Assembly: GCA_019638115.1 (NCBI GenBank)
Contig: JAHBUK010000001.1
Coordinates: 824,238 to 888,237 of the forward strand
DNA: 64,000 nt
Direction: 5' to 3'
From: Flavobacteriales bacterium
GTDB taxonomy: Bacteria; Bacteroidota; Bacteroidia; Flavobacteriales_F; PHOS-HE28
Shown here in pieces: positions 7,992 to 16,251 of the stretch. Each line of letters starts with the position of its first letter. Position 1 is the first letter of the stretch. The notes under the pieces are model-generated. The model was not told the origin of the DNA. It worked only from the letters and a program-made list of their open reading frames with translations, and searched no databases. The position numbers and the translations under genes are program-made.

Positions 7992-8222
7992 ATGCGCACG
8001 TTGGACCGCATAACGATCGACCCCGAGGTGATGGGTGGTAGACCCTGTATCCGCGGGAAGCGTATCACCGTGAACATCATCGTGGGTCTTATCGCTGCGA
8101 AACACGAACGCGAGGAGATCATCCGACTCTATCCGTTCCTGGAGGATGAGGATATCACGCAGGCCTTGCAGTATGCGGCTTGGCGTTCGAACGAGGAGGA
8201 AGTGCCGATACATCGGGCATGA
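7992..8222 (+). CDS. DUF433 family antitoxin
   Basis: 76 residues from ATG 7992 (MRTLDRITIDPEVMGG). The motif GGRPCIRGKRITVNIIVGLIAAKHEREEI is the classic DUF433 block (consensus GKPCIRGTRIPV), a winged-helix-like DNA-binding fold found in VapB-type antitoxins. LEDEDITQALQYAAW fits the C-terminal helix. It overlaps the DUF5615 gene by four bases (ATGA), the normal gene order for this pair. The pair forms the first cassette behind ispG, with its own TAnnTTTG box. The antitoxin would bind and neutralise the toxin and repress the operon. Confidence 0.9.
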   Translation: MRTLDRITIDPEVMGGRPCIRGKRITVNIIVGLIAAKHEREEIIRLYPFLEDEDITQALQYAAWRSNEEEVPIHRA

Positions 8223-8584
8223 AGTTCCTGGTTGATGTGTGCCTTTCACGCGAAGTGGCCATCGCGGTGGCCGAGGCACATGGTGCTTGCATGCACTGGC
8301 TGGATATTGGCCCGGATGACACCAAGGATGACGAGATCATGCGGTGGTGTACGGAGCACGATCATGTCCTCATCACGGCAGATCAGGATTTCGGCAGCAT
8401 CCTGAAACACTCCGGTCAAAAGAACCCCAGCGTTATCCTGCTAAGGACGGCCGACCACGCTCCTGCCAAGGTTTCCCCTTTGGTGATCGACATCATTCGT
8501 CGCTTCACCCATGAACTGGAGCATGGATGCTTGATCGCTGCGGATGAGCAATCAGCGAGGCTGCGTCGCTTACCGATCGAGTAG
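8219..8584 (+). CDS. DUF5615 PIN-like toxin
   Basis: 121 residues. MKFLVDVCLSREVAIAVAEAHG has the expected first acidic residue of the PIN fold (D6), and HDHVLITADQDFGSI holds the second acidic cluster, as in DUF5615 (Mut7-C-like/VapC-type) proteins. DDTKDDEIMRWC matches the conserved D-E-I helix. Likely an RNase toxin partnered by the DUF433 protein. The start overlaps the antitoxin stop. The TAG stop lies 13 bases before copy B of the ispG 3' end, so the module is bracketed by repeats A and B. Confidence 0.88.
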   Translation: MKFLVDVCLSREVAIAVAEAHGACMHWLDIGPDDTKDDEIMRWCTEHDHVLITADQDFGSILKHSGQKNPSVILLRTADHAPAKVSPLVIDIIRRFTHELEHGCLIAADEQSARLRRLPIE

Positions 8585-8597
8585 TTGTCCGGGCCCT

Positions 8598-8623
8598 ATC
8601 AAGGAGCACGGGATGTGGGTGGA
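8598..8623 (+). repeat. Direct repeat copy B of ispG 3' end
   Basis: 26 bases identical to the ispG 3' end (copy A), then diverging. The full remnant continues to a TGA at 8637-8639 and could code IKEHGMWVEAETL, a plausible alternative IspG C-terminus. Confidence 0.9.
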
Positions 8624-8670
8624 GGCGGAGACGCTGTGATGATCAAGCAACGAAGAGATCGACATCAACG

Positions 8671-8991
8671 ATGCATGTAATGCCCGCTGAACAGGACGCC
8701 CGATCATTACTGTTGTCGATCGCATTGTGTTTGATCGCCTTGGTGATTTGGATATTGCTTTACTCGGCTCAGTTCAAAGAGTACGACGAGAACTATGCGG
8801 ATATCATCTACGCTTTTCTGATATCGATGAGCTCAGGGGCTTGGCTAGGCTTTGTGCAATGGAAAGCCCCTCAAGTTGTTCGATCGGCCAGATGGTTCGT
8901 TCTGGGGTTCTTGGTGTTGGCCTCTCCGATTACGGTCATTCTGGTTGTGACGAACTACTGGACCGTGTTTGGAGCTGGACTTAAGCTCTGA
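8671..8991 (+). CDS. Small membrane protein, unknown function (second cassette behind ispG)
   Basis: 106 residues that I do not recognise. Three hydrophobic segments are visible: about 11-32 (SLLLSIALCLIALVIWILLYSA), about 45-62 (IIYAFLISMSSGAWLGFV) and about 74-97 (RWFVLGFLVLASPITVILVV). A second ATG at 8680 is an alternative start. The TGA stop (8989-8991) is formed by the first bases of repeat copy C, so the gene abuts the echo of the ispG 3' end exactly. The cassette sits between copies B and C. Base composition is lower in GC than ispG. Its position between a toxin-antitoxin pair and an accessory ATPase suggests an accessory role, but nothing more specific can be said. Confidence 0.65.
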   Translation: MHVMPAEQDARSLLLSIALCLIALVIWILLYSAQFKEYDENYADIIYAFLISMSSGAWLGFVQWKAPQVVRSARWFVLGFLVLASPITVILVVTNYWTVFGAGLKL

Positions 8992-9022
8992 TCGGAGCAC
9001 GCGATATGGGTGGAGGCGGAGA
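8989..9022 (+). repeat. Direct repeat copy C of ispG 3' end (diverged)
   Basis: TGATC then GGAGCACGCGATATGGGTGGAGGCGGAG: the ispG 3' end with a 2-base deletion and point changes. It shares the GGAGGCGGAG variant with copy B rather than the GGATGTGG of A and D. Confidence 0.85.
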
Positions 9023-9086
9023 ATTAGGCGCGCATCGCCGAGAGGACACCTCTAACCGGTTGAAATACAGCGCCCATCGAGGTTCT

Positions 9087-9121
9087 GGTACAAATTCGGA
9101 ATCGGATTCCTAATTTGTACC
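9087..9121. promoter_or_regulatory. Near-perfect inverted repeat (operator candidate) at ATPase promoter
   Basis: Arms 9087-9102 and 9106-9121 (GGTACAAATTCGGAAT and its complement) pair at 15 of 16 positions around a 3-base centre. The right arm overlaps TAATTTG (9111-9117) and the start of TACCTTTG (9118-9125), both candidate -7 boxes for the gene starting at 9129. Confidence 0.6.
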
Positions 9122-9128
9122 TTTGGGC

Positions 9129-10286
9129 ATGATCAAGCGCGAAGCGGAGTCTTTCCTACGCTCTCTGGCAGCGGATTTCAAGGCCGTGGCCGTAGTAGGA
9201 CCACGACAATCCGGCAAGACCACGTTGGTGCGTTCGGTCTTCGTGGACAAGCCGTATGTGAGCCTCGAGAATCCTGATGTGAGGTCCTTCGCTACCGAGG
9301 ACACGCGCGGCTTCTTGGCCCAATTCCCCACCGGGGCCGTACTTGATGAAGCGCAACGTGTGCCTGCGCTCTTCTCCTACCTCCAGCAGATCCTTGATGA
9401 AAACCAGGAGCACGGGAGATTCATCCTCACTGGATCGAACCACTTTCTACTTCAAGAGAACATCTCCCAAAGCCTGGCCGGCCGCATCGCTTACTTGAAC
9501 CTGCTTCCTTTCACCCTGAACGAACTTCCGCCCGGAGCGGTTGATGACGCGGATGATTGGATGCTCAAGGGTGGCTATCCCGCCATACATGACGGGCCTG
9601 GTAGCCGCGCCAATTGGTTCGCCAACTACATCCGCACCTATGTGGAACGCGATGTGCGTCAGATCAAGAACATCACGGACCTCTTCGCCTTCGAGCGATT
9701 CCTTCGGCTTTGTGCTGGTCGCACCGGCCAGTTGCTGAACATGAGCAACCTTGCCCTTGAGGCCGGCGTGGACAGCAAGACCATCGCGAGCTGGATCGGT
9801 ATCCTGGAAAGCAGCTTCATCGTTCACCTGCTGCGTCCCTACCACGTCAACTTCAACAAGCGCGTGGTGAAGACCCCAAAGCTTTTATTCCTCGATACAG
9901 GTCTGGCCTGTGCCCTGCTTGGTATCACTGATCGTAACCAGCTTGCCCTGCATCCCATGCGCGGATCGCTTTTCGAGAACCTTGTCACCTCCGAGCTGAT
10001 CAAACGACTTGGACATCAAGGACGCCATGCCCAGAGCTGGTTCTGGAGGGATCAGAAAGGCCATGAGGTGGATCTGTTGATCGAAGAAGCAGGTCGGATC
10101 ACCCCCATTGAGATCAAGTCAGGTCGCACCGTCCAAGGGGAATTCTTCGGAGGCCTTGAATACTGGACCAAGCTCAGCGGCGGAACGGCCGGCGTATTGA
10201 TCCATAGCGGCGATGCGCGACAAGAGCGGTCGAATGGGATAAAGGTCCTTCCCTGGAGCGGGCTGTTCGAAGCGGTTGGCGCTTGA
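9129..10286 (+). CDS. AAA ATPase with DUF4143 domain
   Basis: 385 residues from ATG 9129 (MIKREAESFLRSL), the usual start for this family. Walker A is GPRQSGKTTLV (about residues 26-36), Walker B-like GAVLDEAQRVP, then GRFILTGSNHFLLQ and the arginine-bearing SLAGRIAYLNLLPFTLNEL. The DUF4143 half starts with YIRTYVERDVRQI and ends with EVDLLIEEAGRITPIEIKSGRT, a PD-(D/E)XK-like D/E-x-K arrangement that may be a degenerate nuclease core. The family is common in accessory islands; its function is unsettled. This is the third cassette behind ispG. The inverted repeat at 9087-9121 overlaps the promoter, and the TGA stop (10284-10286) lies within repeat copy D. Confidence 0.92.
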   Translation: MIKREAESFLRSLAADFKAVAVVGPRQSGKTTLVRSVFVDKPYVSLENPDVRSFATEDTRGFLAQFPTGAVLDEAQRVPALFSYLQQILDENQEHGRFILTGSNHFLLQENISQSLAGRIAYLNLLPFTLNELPPGAVDDADDWMLKGGYPAIHDGPGSRANWFANYIRTYVERDVRQIKNITDLFAFERFLRLCAGRTGQLLNMSNLALEAGVDSKTIASWIGILESSFIVHLLRPYHVNFNKRVVKTPKLLFLDTGLACALLGITDRNQLALHPMRGSLFENLVTSELIKRLGHQGRHAQSWFWRDQKGHEVDLLIEEAGRITPIEIKSGRTVQGEFFGGLEYWTKLSGGTAGVLIHSGDARQERSNGIKVLPWSGLFEAVGA

Positions 10287-10316
10287 TCAAGGAGCACGGG
10301 ATGTGGGTGGATGTGG
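10283..10316 (+). repeat. Direct repeat copy D of ispG 3' end
   Basis: 34 of 34 bases identical to copy A in ispG. It supplies the stop codon of the ATPase gene. In the ispG frame it would read LIKEHGMWVDVA and stop. Confidence 0.95.
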
Positions 10317-10329
10317 CGTAGTATGTCCG

Positions 10330-10354
10330 GCACCGCGCGGGAACGCGTCCGTGC
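10330..10354 (-). terminator. Possible terminator hairpin of the seven-gene operon
   Basis: GCAC/GTGC and CGCG/CGCG stems around a six-base loop, with three unpaired bases on one side, just past the stop of the PorP/SprF gene. No T run follows. Confidence 0.3.
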
Positions 10355-10356
10355 AT

Positions 10357-11376
10357 TCAGTCCATCATCCCCTTGGGCAAGCGCACACGCTTATCGCTGA
10401 AAGCACCTATCCACTGCACGGAGACCTCGGCACCACCACGATAGCCGGTGTTGGCGCGCAGGGGCGAGATGTTCACTTCATAGCTCAACCCGATCGACAG
10501 CATGCGCTTGTGTTCGTAGAGGAAGGTGGGCACGATGGCATCGCCCCAGCGGTGGAACGCACCGAAGTAGAATGACGATGAGGTCTTGTCGTTGGTGAAG
10601 CGGGAATCGATGCCGATGCGCCGGTGCAGCAGTGCGCCGTAGTTGATCTCGCGCGCACCGCCCTGCATGCTGTAAAAGACCTTGGGCAGCCAGGTCCAGC
10701 GCTTGCCGGTGATGCGCAGTTCACCGTGCGCGAGGTAGCGACGTTGCAGGCCCGCACGGGTTCCGCTCACCAGGGCCACATCGGGCGCGTTGAGGTGAAA
10801 GGCCCCGGCGCCGATAGTCCAGCGGATCCCACTTTTGGACCTGTCGCTCCACAAGGCACCCGCACCGAGGTCCACGTAGGACCGTTTGATGTCACCCACC
10901 GCTTCTCCGCTGGCCAGGTTCGGGTCGTAGCCCGCACCGTTGAACTGGCTGTCCCAGCGCAGGTCGTTGAGCCGGGCGCTGCGTTCGGCATAGCCGCCCT
11001 GCAAGCCTAAGGCAAGGGTGCCGGAAGAGCCTGTGCGCAAGCCGTACGAAAGGCTCAGATCCACGCGGGAATCTCCGAAGCTGCTTCGTCCCGCACGGTC
11101 GCTGAAGGCGGATAGACCGGCACCCAGGTAACTGCCATTCATCCGTTCGCGGAAAAGCGGCACATCGTACGAAAAGGCGTTCGTACGAAAAGGTACTCCG
11201 ACACTACTCCACTGATCGCGGTGGATGAGCGACAGCCGCTGGTCGCCGTTGATATGGCCGGCCAGTGCGGGATTGCACCAGAGCGGCGCGTTGTAGAACT
11301 GCGCGAAGTGCACGTCCTGGCCAGCAAGCGCGATCGGCGCAAGGCACAACACGATATGGACCAGTTGGCGCTTCAT
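10357..11376 (-). CDS. PorP/SprF family T9SS membrane protein
   Basis: 339 residues with a signal peptide (MKRQLVHIVLCLAPIALAGQ) and the family start DVHFAQFYNAPLWCNPALAGHINGDQRLSLIHRDQW, which is diagnostic for PorP/SprF outer-membrane beta-barrel proteins. Further matches are YGLRTGSSGTLALGLQGGY and the last strand GGAEVSVQWIGAF. These proteins attach or tether T9SS type B cargo. It is the last gene of the operon; its start overlaps the stop of the 1165-residue type B surface protein (ATGA), the classic cargo-PorP pairing. Confidence 0.93.
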   Translation of the reverse strand: MKRQLVHIVLCLAPIALAGQDVHFAQFYNAPLWCNPALAGHINGDQRLSLIHRDQWSSVGVPFRTNAFSYDVPLFRERMNGSYLGAGLSAFSDRAGRSSFGDSRVDLSLSYGLRTGSSGTLALGLQGGYAERSARLNDLRWDSQFNGAGYDPNLASGEAVGDIKRSYVDLGAGALWSDRSKSGIRWTIGAGAFHLNAPDVALVSGTRAGLQRRYLAHGELRITGKRWTWLPKVFYSMQGGAREINYGALLHRRIGIDSRFTNDKTSSSFYFGAFHRWGDAIVPTFLYEHKRMLSIGLSYEVNISPLRANTGYRGGAEVSVQWIGAFSDKRVRLPKGMMD

Positions 11377-14300
11377 CGCACAAGGGTCACATCACCGGTC
11401 AGGCTGATCCGTTCGCCGTCCATCATCTCGGCCTCCAAGGCGTACACGTAGATGCCATCGGGCGCCAGGCCTTTGTTGGTGCGGCCGTCCCAACCGTGCA
11501 TGGTATCGCGCGACTCGAAGACCACCGAACCCCAGCGATCGAACACGCGGAACAGCATGCTGCCCATTCCAGGAGCGCGCACGTACAGCACGTCGTTGAG
11601 GCCATCGCCGTTGGGCGAGAAAGCATCGGGCACGAACACCCGGGTGCTGGCCAGTATGCACACCGAGGCCCCGCAGCTGCTCTCGCATCCACCCTCGTTG
11701 TGGACCGTGAGCGCTACATTGTAGTAGCCTGCCACACCGAGGTCGTAGCTCGGATACTCACCCGGCACATACGGCAGCTCCACGCCATTGATCGTCCAGG
11801 TGCCTCCCACCGCATTGTGGCTCAGGTCGATGAACGTCACCTCGCGCATGTCCCAGGGTACACAGGGCATTTCAGGGTTGGCGCTGAACAGCGCGGTAAC
11901 GGCAGGCCAGCTGGGCACCTGCACCAGTTGCTGTTCCGTGCATCCGCTGGCCGTGTTGGTCACCACCACCAGGAAACTCTGCCCGGCGGGGGCCTGCACA
12001 CTGCTGCCTTGTTGCGGCGGACTGGTGTTCCACATGAAGGTGTAATCCCCCTCCTGTGGCACCTCACCTTCTATCCAGCCCGGCTCACCGTAACACTGCA
12101 TGCCGCTGTACGTGAACTCGGGCGTGAACTCCGGCCATACATCGATGGTGGTGCTCAACACGATGGGGTCCGAGCAATAGTCCGTTACCTGCACGGTGTA
12201 GGTGGTGGTCTCTTCGGGACTCACGGTGTGGTTCTCCACGGGGAACAGCCCCTGGTCCCATTGTATCCAATAGGGATGGCCCGGACGCCCGCCTGAAATA
12301 CTGAGCTGCAATTGCGCCGAGCCACCACCACAAATGGTGTTGAGCGAAGTGCTCAAAGTGGCCTGCAGCGCAGGATGGTTCACGAAGGTCACCGTATCAC
12401 TGCTGCTGCATGCACCGCTGCCCGTGGTGTAGACCAGCGTGTACGTTCCCGGTGCCAGTTGTGCCGGGTTGAACTGCGGCTGCGGTAGACCGGTGAAGAC
12501 GCCCTCCTGCGGCGAGAGCTGCACCTGCACCAGTTGATCATTGCCGCAATACTGCGCCGCTACGCCACCGATCGACGCAGGCTGAAGGGGGACCACATCC
12601 ACGAGCACTTGTCCGGAGCAGCCTGCTGGCGTACTCACTTGCACCGTATGCTGACCCGCACCTGCTGCTGTGGGACTGAACAGGCCCGTTGCCGCGTTGA
12701 TGATCCCCGGTCCGTTCCAATTGGCACCGGGCGGTAGCTGCAACAGCACGAAGGCATCCTGCGCCCCGCAAACGGTGATCGGTGGTGCGGTGATCACGGC
12801 CGGATGCACCACCACGGTCAGTTGGTCGTCGCAGCCATTGGCTGAATAGATCAGGGCGTGAAGTCCCACGCCAGCCACTGACGGTGTGAAGAACCAGTCG
12901 CCGTCACTGTTCTGGCTGATGCCCGGACCGCTCCATGCGCCGTCCCACGGCGTGCGGCCCGTGGTGTTCCCATTGAGGATCCGCGGAGCGCTGTTCGTGC
13001 AGAACCACAGCGTATCGTCGCGCACATCCGTCCACGTGGTGAGGATGTTGATGGTATCCACACAACCGTTCGGTGCCGCATAGGTCACCATGTCCCAGAA
13101 GGGCTGGCCGGTGAACACGAGCAAGGGATCGTACACCCCTGCCACGGGATCGGCAATGCCTGCTCCGACCCATGTACCACCCGGTGGAATGGCCGCTGGC
13201 GTGAGCGTGAACGGCCCCTGCGACGGGCAGGCCGAGCGGTCGTCGCCGATATCCGCCGGTTTCACGTGGATCCAGTACTGCGCCGAGCAGCCGTGCATGG
13301 TGTAGGTGAGCAGGTGGTCGCCTCCCGCGGCTTCATGCGGATCGAACACGCCGTACAGGGTGTCCACGATGCCCGGCCCGCTCCACCGGCCACCGAAAGG
13401 CGACACCGGGATCACGAAAGGCCGCTCGGACTGGCACACCGTATCCAATGGCGAGGATGGACCGATGAGGTCGCCCACATTGATCTCCTTGGTATCGCTG
13501 CAACTGCCGGCGCTGTATGTGACCGTGAAGCTTCCTTCCTGCACCGGATCGAAAAGTCCCTGCGGGCTGATGAACGGCCCGCTCCACGTACCGCCCTGTG
13601 GGGTGTGGCCGCTCACCATGAAGGGTTCCGTGCCCGGGCATGCGGCTTCGGGCAGACCCGCGTCCATGGAGTCCACCAACAGCGCGATGGTGGTGGCGCA
13701 GCCAAAGGCCAATTGATAGGTGAGCGCATGCGCACCGGGCCCGGCGGTGTCCGGATGGAAGATCCCGGCGAGGGTATCCAGGATGCCGACACCACTCCAC
13801 CAGCCACCCGGTGGCGATGCGGGCAAAACGAAGGGGTCCGCGCTCTGGCACACGTTGCCCGATGGGGCGGTGATCTGCGGATCGATCACCGTGATGGTGC
13901 GGCTGCCGGTGGCGGTCTGGCCCGTGCCCTGCTCGGTGACCGTTACCGTGTACGTGGTGGTTTCCGTAGGACATGCCGACAATGGTCCGGCAGTGGCGGG
14001 CATGGCATTGCTCCAACTGTAGCTGTATGCCAGACATCCCTGCACATCGGCAAAGAGTTGCACGCACTGCCCGGCGCAGATGGTGTCCTGCGAGGCTTCC
14101 ACCAATACACCCAATGGACAGGTGTTGATCAGTGTATTGGCCGTGAGCGTGAAGAACCAGATCGAATCGCAGGCATCGGGCAGGCCGATCTCGAAGCTCA
14201 GCGTGTAGTGACAGTCGCGGTCGAAGACAGGGTCCACGGTCAGTTGCGCGGTGCTGGTCTGCCCTCCCTGGCAGGGTGATGCCTGCGCACCGCTTACCGC

Positions 14301-14870
14301 CGGATCGCCGTTACCGCTCAAGCTGAAGGCACCTGATTGCAAGGCTGCGCAGGGTATCGGATAGCTGAACTGCACGTTCATCGTGGCCGCGTTGCACAAC
14401 GGTGCAGCGGGAATGCTCATCACAGGAGGCACCGGTGGCGCCACCAGGGTGGTCCATTGGGCCTCCCAGCCGCAGTAGTTCACGCTGTGGTCGCTCACGA
14501 AATGCACGGTGAGGTGGCCGCTGTTCGCCGTGATCGGCGGTGGCGCGATGATGCCCGTCCACGGACCGAGGATCAGCGGCGAGTTGGTGTTCGGCCCATC
14601 GTAGAACCACAGGAAGTCGAAGCCCTGCTCCACGCAGAACAAGGGCGAGAAGGTCATGGTGATCGGCGCTCCGGTGGAGATCGTGAACGTGAAGCTCTCG
14701 TTGTTACCGTAGGTGTTGCCGCCGGGTCCGCCTTCGCTGTCGAGCAGGATGCCCTTGCAGTCGGTCACCACCGTGTCCATCATGTTGAACTCCGGCAGCA
14801 CCTGGGCACGCCCCATCGTTGCTGCGAACAGCACGACAAGGATCGGCGCTATGTACCTGGTGCGGATCAC
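11373..14870 (-). CDS. Giant T9SS type B surface protein (CUB and Ig-like repeats)
   Basis: 1165 residues with a signal peptide ending near GRAQ. Residues about 30-150 look like a CUB domain (CKGILLDSEGGPGGNTYGNNESFTF..., CVEQGFDFLWFYDGP, HLTVHFVSDHSVNYCGWEAQW). Then come about six degenerate repeats of the pattern GGxWSGxGIxDxxxGxFxP..AGxGxHxLTY, Ig/HYR-like, plus SxxxTICxGxSxxL modules. The C-terminus VFVPDAFSPNGDGLNDVLYVR...RVFDRWGSVVFES is the gliding-motility/SprB-type (type B) sorting domain. It should be secreted through T9SS and displayed on the surface. The start overlaps the lipoprotein gene upstream and the stop overlaps porP. No lytic motif was seen; adhesion is a guess. Confidence 0.92.
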   Translation of the reverse strand: MIRTRYIAPILVVLFAATMGRAQVLPEFNMMDTVVTDCKGILLDSEGGPGGNTYGNNESFTFTISTGAPITMTFSPLFCVEQGFDFLWFYDGPNTNSPLILGPWTGIIAPPPITANSGHLTVHFVSDHSVNYCGWEAQWTTLVAPPVPPVMSIPAAPLCNAATMNVQFSYPIPCAALQSGAFSLSGNGDPAVSGAQASPCQGGQTSTAQLTVDPVFDRDCHYTLSFEIGLPDACDSIWFFTLTANTLINTCPLGVLVEASQDTICAGQCVQLFADVQGCLAYSYSWSNAMPATAGPLSACPTETTTYTVTVTEQGTGQTATGSRTITVIDPQITAPSGNVCQSADPFVLPASPPGGWWSGVGILDTLAGIFHPDTAGPGAHALTYQLAFGCATTIALLVDSMDAGLPEAACPGTEPFMVSGHTPQGGTWSGPFISPQGLFDPVQEGSFTVTYSAGSCSDTKEINVGDLIGPSSPLDTVCQSERPFVIPVSPFGGRWSGPGIVDTLYGVFDPHEAAGGDHLLTYTMHGCSAQYWIHVKPADIGDDRSACPSQGPFTLTPAAIPPGGTWVGAGIADPVAGVYDPLLVFTGQPFWDMVTYAAPNGCVDTINILTTWTDVRDDTLWFCTNSAPRILNGNTTGRTPWDGAWSGPGISQNSDGDWFFTPSVAGVGLHALIYSANGCDDQLTVVVHPAVITAPPITVCGAQDAFVLLQLPPGANWNGPGIINAATGLFSPTAAGAGQHTVQVSTPAGCSGQVLVDVVPLQPASIGGVAAQYCGNDQLVQVQLSPQEGVFTGLPQPQFNPAQLAPGTYTLVYTTGSGACSSSDTVTFVNHPALQATLSTSLNTICGGGSAQLQLSISGGRPGHPYWIQWDQGLFPVENHTVSPEETTTYTVQVTDYCSDPIVLSTTIDVWPEFTPEFTYSGMQCYGEPGWIEGEVPQEGDYTFMWNTSPPQQGSSVQAPAGQSFLVVVTNTASGCTEQQLVQVPSWPAVTALFSANPEMPCVPWDMREVTFIDLSHNAVGGTWTINGVELPYVPGEYPSYDLGVAGYYNVALTVHNEGGCESSCGASVCILASTRVFVPDAFSPNGDGLNDVLYVRAPGMGSMLFRVFDRWGSVVFESRDTMHGWDGRTNKGLAPDGIYVYALEAEMMDGERISLTGDVTLVR

Positions 14871-15307
14871 TGTGTGATGGTGATGGTCGGGGTCGTGACT
14901 CTGTTGCTCCAGTTTCCTGCTCGATCACGCAACCTGATGGTGTAGGTGGTCTGCTCCTGCGTGCCATTGCCCAGCAGGAAGAGCGGGGTGAGCTCCACTT
15001 CGAGATCACCTTGAATGGACACCGTGCTACCCTCGGGCGCCAGGGGTGGCACGTGGTACCGATCCGCTGCGTTCAGGCGTGCCTCCTTCACCTCCAATGC
15101 GTAAGTATCGGGGTCGGCGAAGCCCAGGTCACCGTCACCATCCTCGTAACGGATGCGGACCTTCACACCTTCACCGAAGGAGGACACCTGCAGGGGTGAA
15201 ACGCTCAACAGCTCGATCGCCGGAACATTGGGTCGCACTTGTTCCTTCTTGCAACCCACGGATAACAGGGCCCAGCACAGGATCGATAGGATGGTGGCCA
15301 ACTTCAT
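14867..15307 (-). CDS. Lipoprotein of the T9SS/DUF1501-like operon
   Basis: 146 residues. MKLATILSILCWALLSVGCKKE is a lipoprotein signal with the acylated Cys at 19. The body starts PAIELLSVSPLQVSSFGEGVKVRIRYEDGDGDLGF, an Ig-like beta module with a DGDGD acidic loop common in Bacteroidota lipoproteins, and ends with YTIRLRDRAGNWSNRVTTPTITI. No enzyme motif is seen. Four-base overlaps on both sides place it firmly within the operon. It could be a ligand or calcium-binding accessory to the surface protein that follows. Confidence 0.75.
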   Translation of the reverse strand: MKLATILSILCWALLSVGCKKEQVRPNVPAIELLSVSPLQVSSFGEGVKVRIRYEDGDGDLGFADPDTYALEVKEARLNAADRYHVPPLAPEGSTVSIQGDLEVELTPLFLLGNGTQEQTTYTIRLRDRAGNWSNRVTTPTITITQ

Positions 15308-16248
15308 GGTACGATGCGTAGGGTGAACAGATCGCGAAGGGCGGGCGCGGTGTTGTCGTTGGGGATCTCCACGGGCACGGGATGTGCGCCGTCGCCCACG
15401 TAGGCACGCACATACAGCGTGGTGCCCGGTTCATGGCCGGAGAGGTCGAGTGTGGCGCGGTGGGTGAACGATGTTGCACCTCCAGTGAAGGCTGGACCGG
15501 CTATCGGCCCGGTTATGTTGAAGGGCGACTCCGGCACGGCGGGGAACAGCTGCGGCGCGGTGGCGATCTTCCACATGTTATGCGCGAGCTGCTGTGGCGC
15601 AGTGTTGTCGTCCGTGAAGGCGAACCACAGATCGATGGTCGTCGCGGGCACCGCGATGGGCTGCACACCGGCGCCTTCAAGCCGTGCATAAGCCCCGGCA
15701 GTGGCCCCCTGCGGAAAGGCGCTCAGCCCGACACATTGCGGCTGTTGATCGCCGATCGTGGGTGCCTGCCCGAACATGTCGAGGGCTCCGGCCTGTATCC
15801 AGGCACGAATGGCGTTGATGTACTGGGCGCTGTTGGCGGGCCAGTCGGAATCCTCCCCGAAACCAAGCGGCATCATACCCGAGGTGTTGGGCACGAAGGC
15901 CGTTAGCCGTTCATGCAGATAGCTCGCATCGGCATTGCCGGGTTGCACCCGATGGGTGAACGAACCGTTCGGATCATTGCCGACCACCGGATGGAACACC
16001 AGGGAGTTGTAGCTGCCGGCCACGGAGCGGAAGTCGGGCTCGAAATGTCCGTCGTGGCATCCGCTCAGGGCGCAGCTTGGCCGCAGGATCCGTTGGTGGA
16101 TCCCCGCGAAGTTGTCCAGGGGTAGAAGCGGTGTGTTCGCCGAGTTCGGAAGGGCTCCCTCAGCTTGTGCAAAGGGGTTCTCATGCTCCTTCTGGCAGGC
16201 CACCACGAAAAGCAGCGTACCAAGCAGTACGATGGTTCCTTTGGTCAT
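15304..16248 (-). CDS. Lipoprotein with cytochrome-c-like (PSCyt1-like) domain
   Basis: 314 residues; lipobox LFVVAC with Cys at 18. Residues 50-145 resemble planctomycete-type cytochrome c domains: HQRILRPSCALSGCHDG, then VQPGNADASYLHERL, SGMMPLGFG and the terminal helix NAIRAWIQAGALD. The heme motif would be CxxxxCH (C59, C64, H65) instead of CxxCH, with M125 or M126 as a possible distal ligand. The spacing is unusual and heme attachment is uncertain. The C-terminal half has two Ig-like stretches (LWFAFTDDNTAPQQL, TLYVRAYVGDGAHPVPVEI). Such domains elsewhere accompany DUF1549/DUF1553 and DUF1501 proteins, and the next gene upstream in the operon is DUF1501-like. Confidence 0.75.
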   Translation of the reverse strand: MTKGTIVLLGTLLFVVACQKEHENPFAQAEGALPNSANTPLLPLDNFAGIHQRILRPSCALSGCHDGHFEPDFRSVAGSYNSLVFHPVVGNDPNGSFTHRVQPGNADASYLHERLTAFVPNTSGMMPLGFGEDSDWPANSAQYINAIRAWIQAGALDMFGQAPTIGDQQPQCVGLSAFPQGATAGAYARLEGAGVQPIAVPATTIDLWFAFTDDNTAPQQLAHNMWKIATAPQLFPAVPESPFNITGPIAGPAFTGGATSFTHRATLDLSGHEPGTTLYVRAYVGDGAHPVPVEIPNDNTAPALRDLFTLRIVP

Positions 16249-16251
16249 GGC

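Noticed and set aside
7918..10316. CRISPR-like array suggested by four spaced repeats behind ispG
   Set aside because: Spacing of 390-1300 bases with full genes in between and protein-coding repeat sequence; not a CRISPR.
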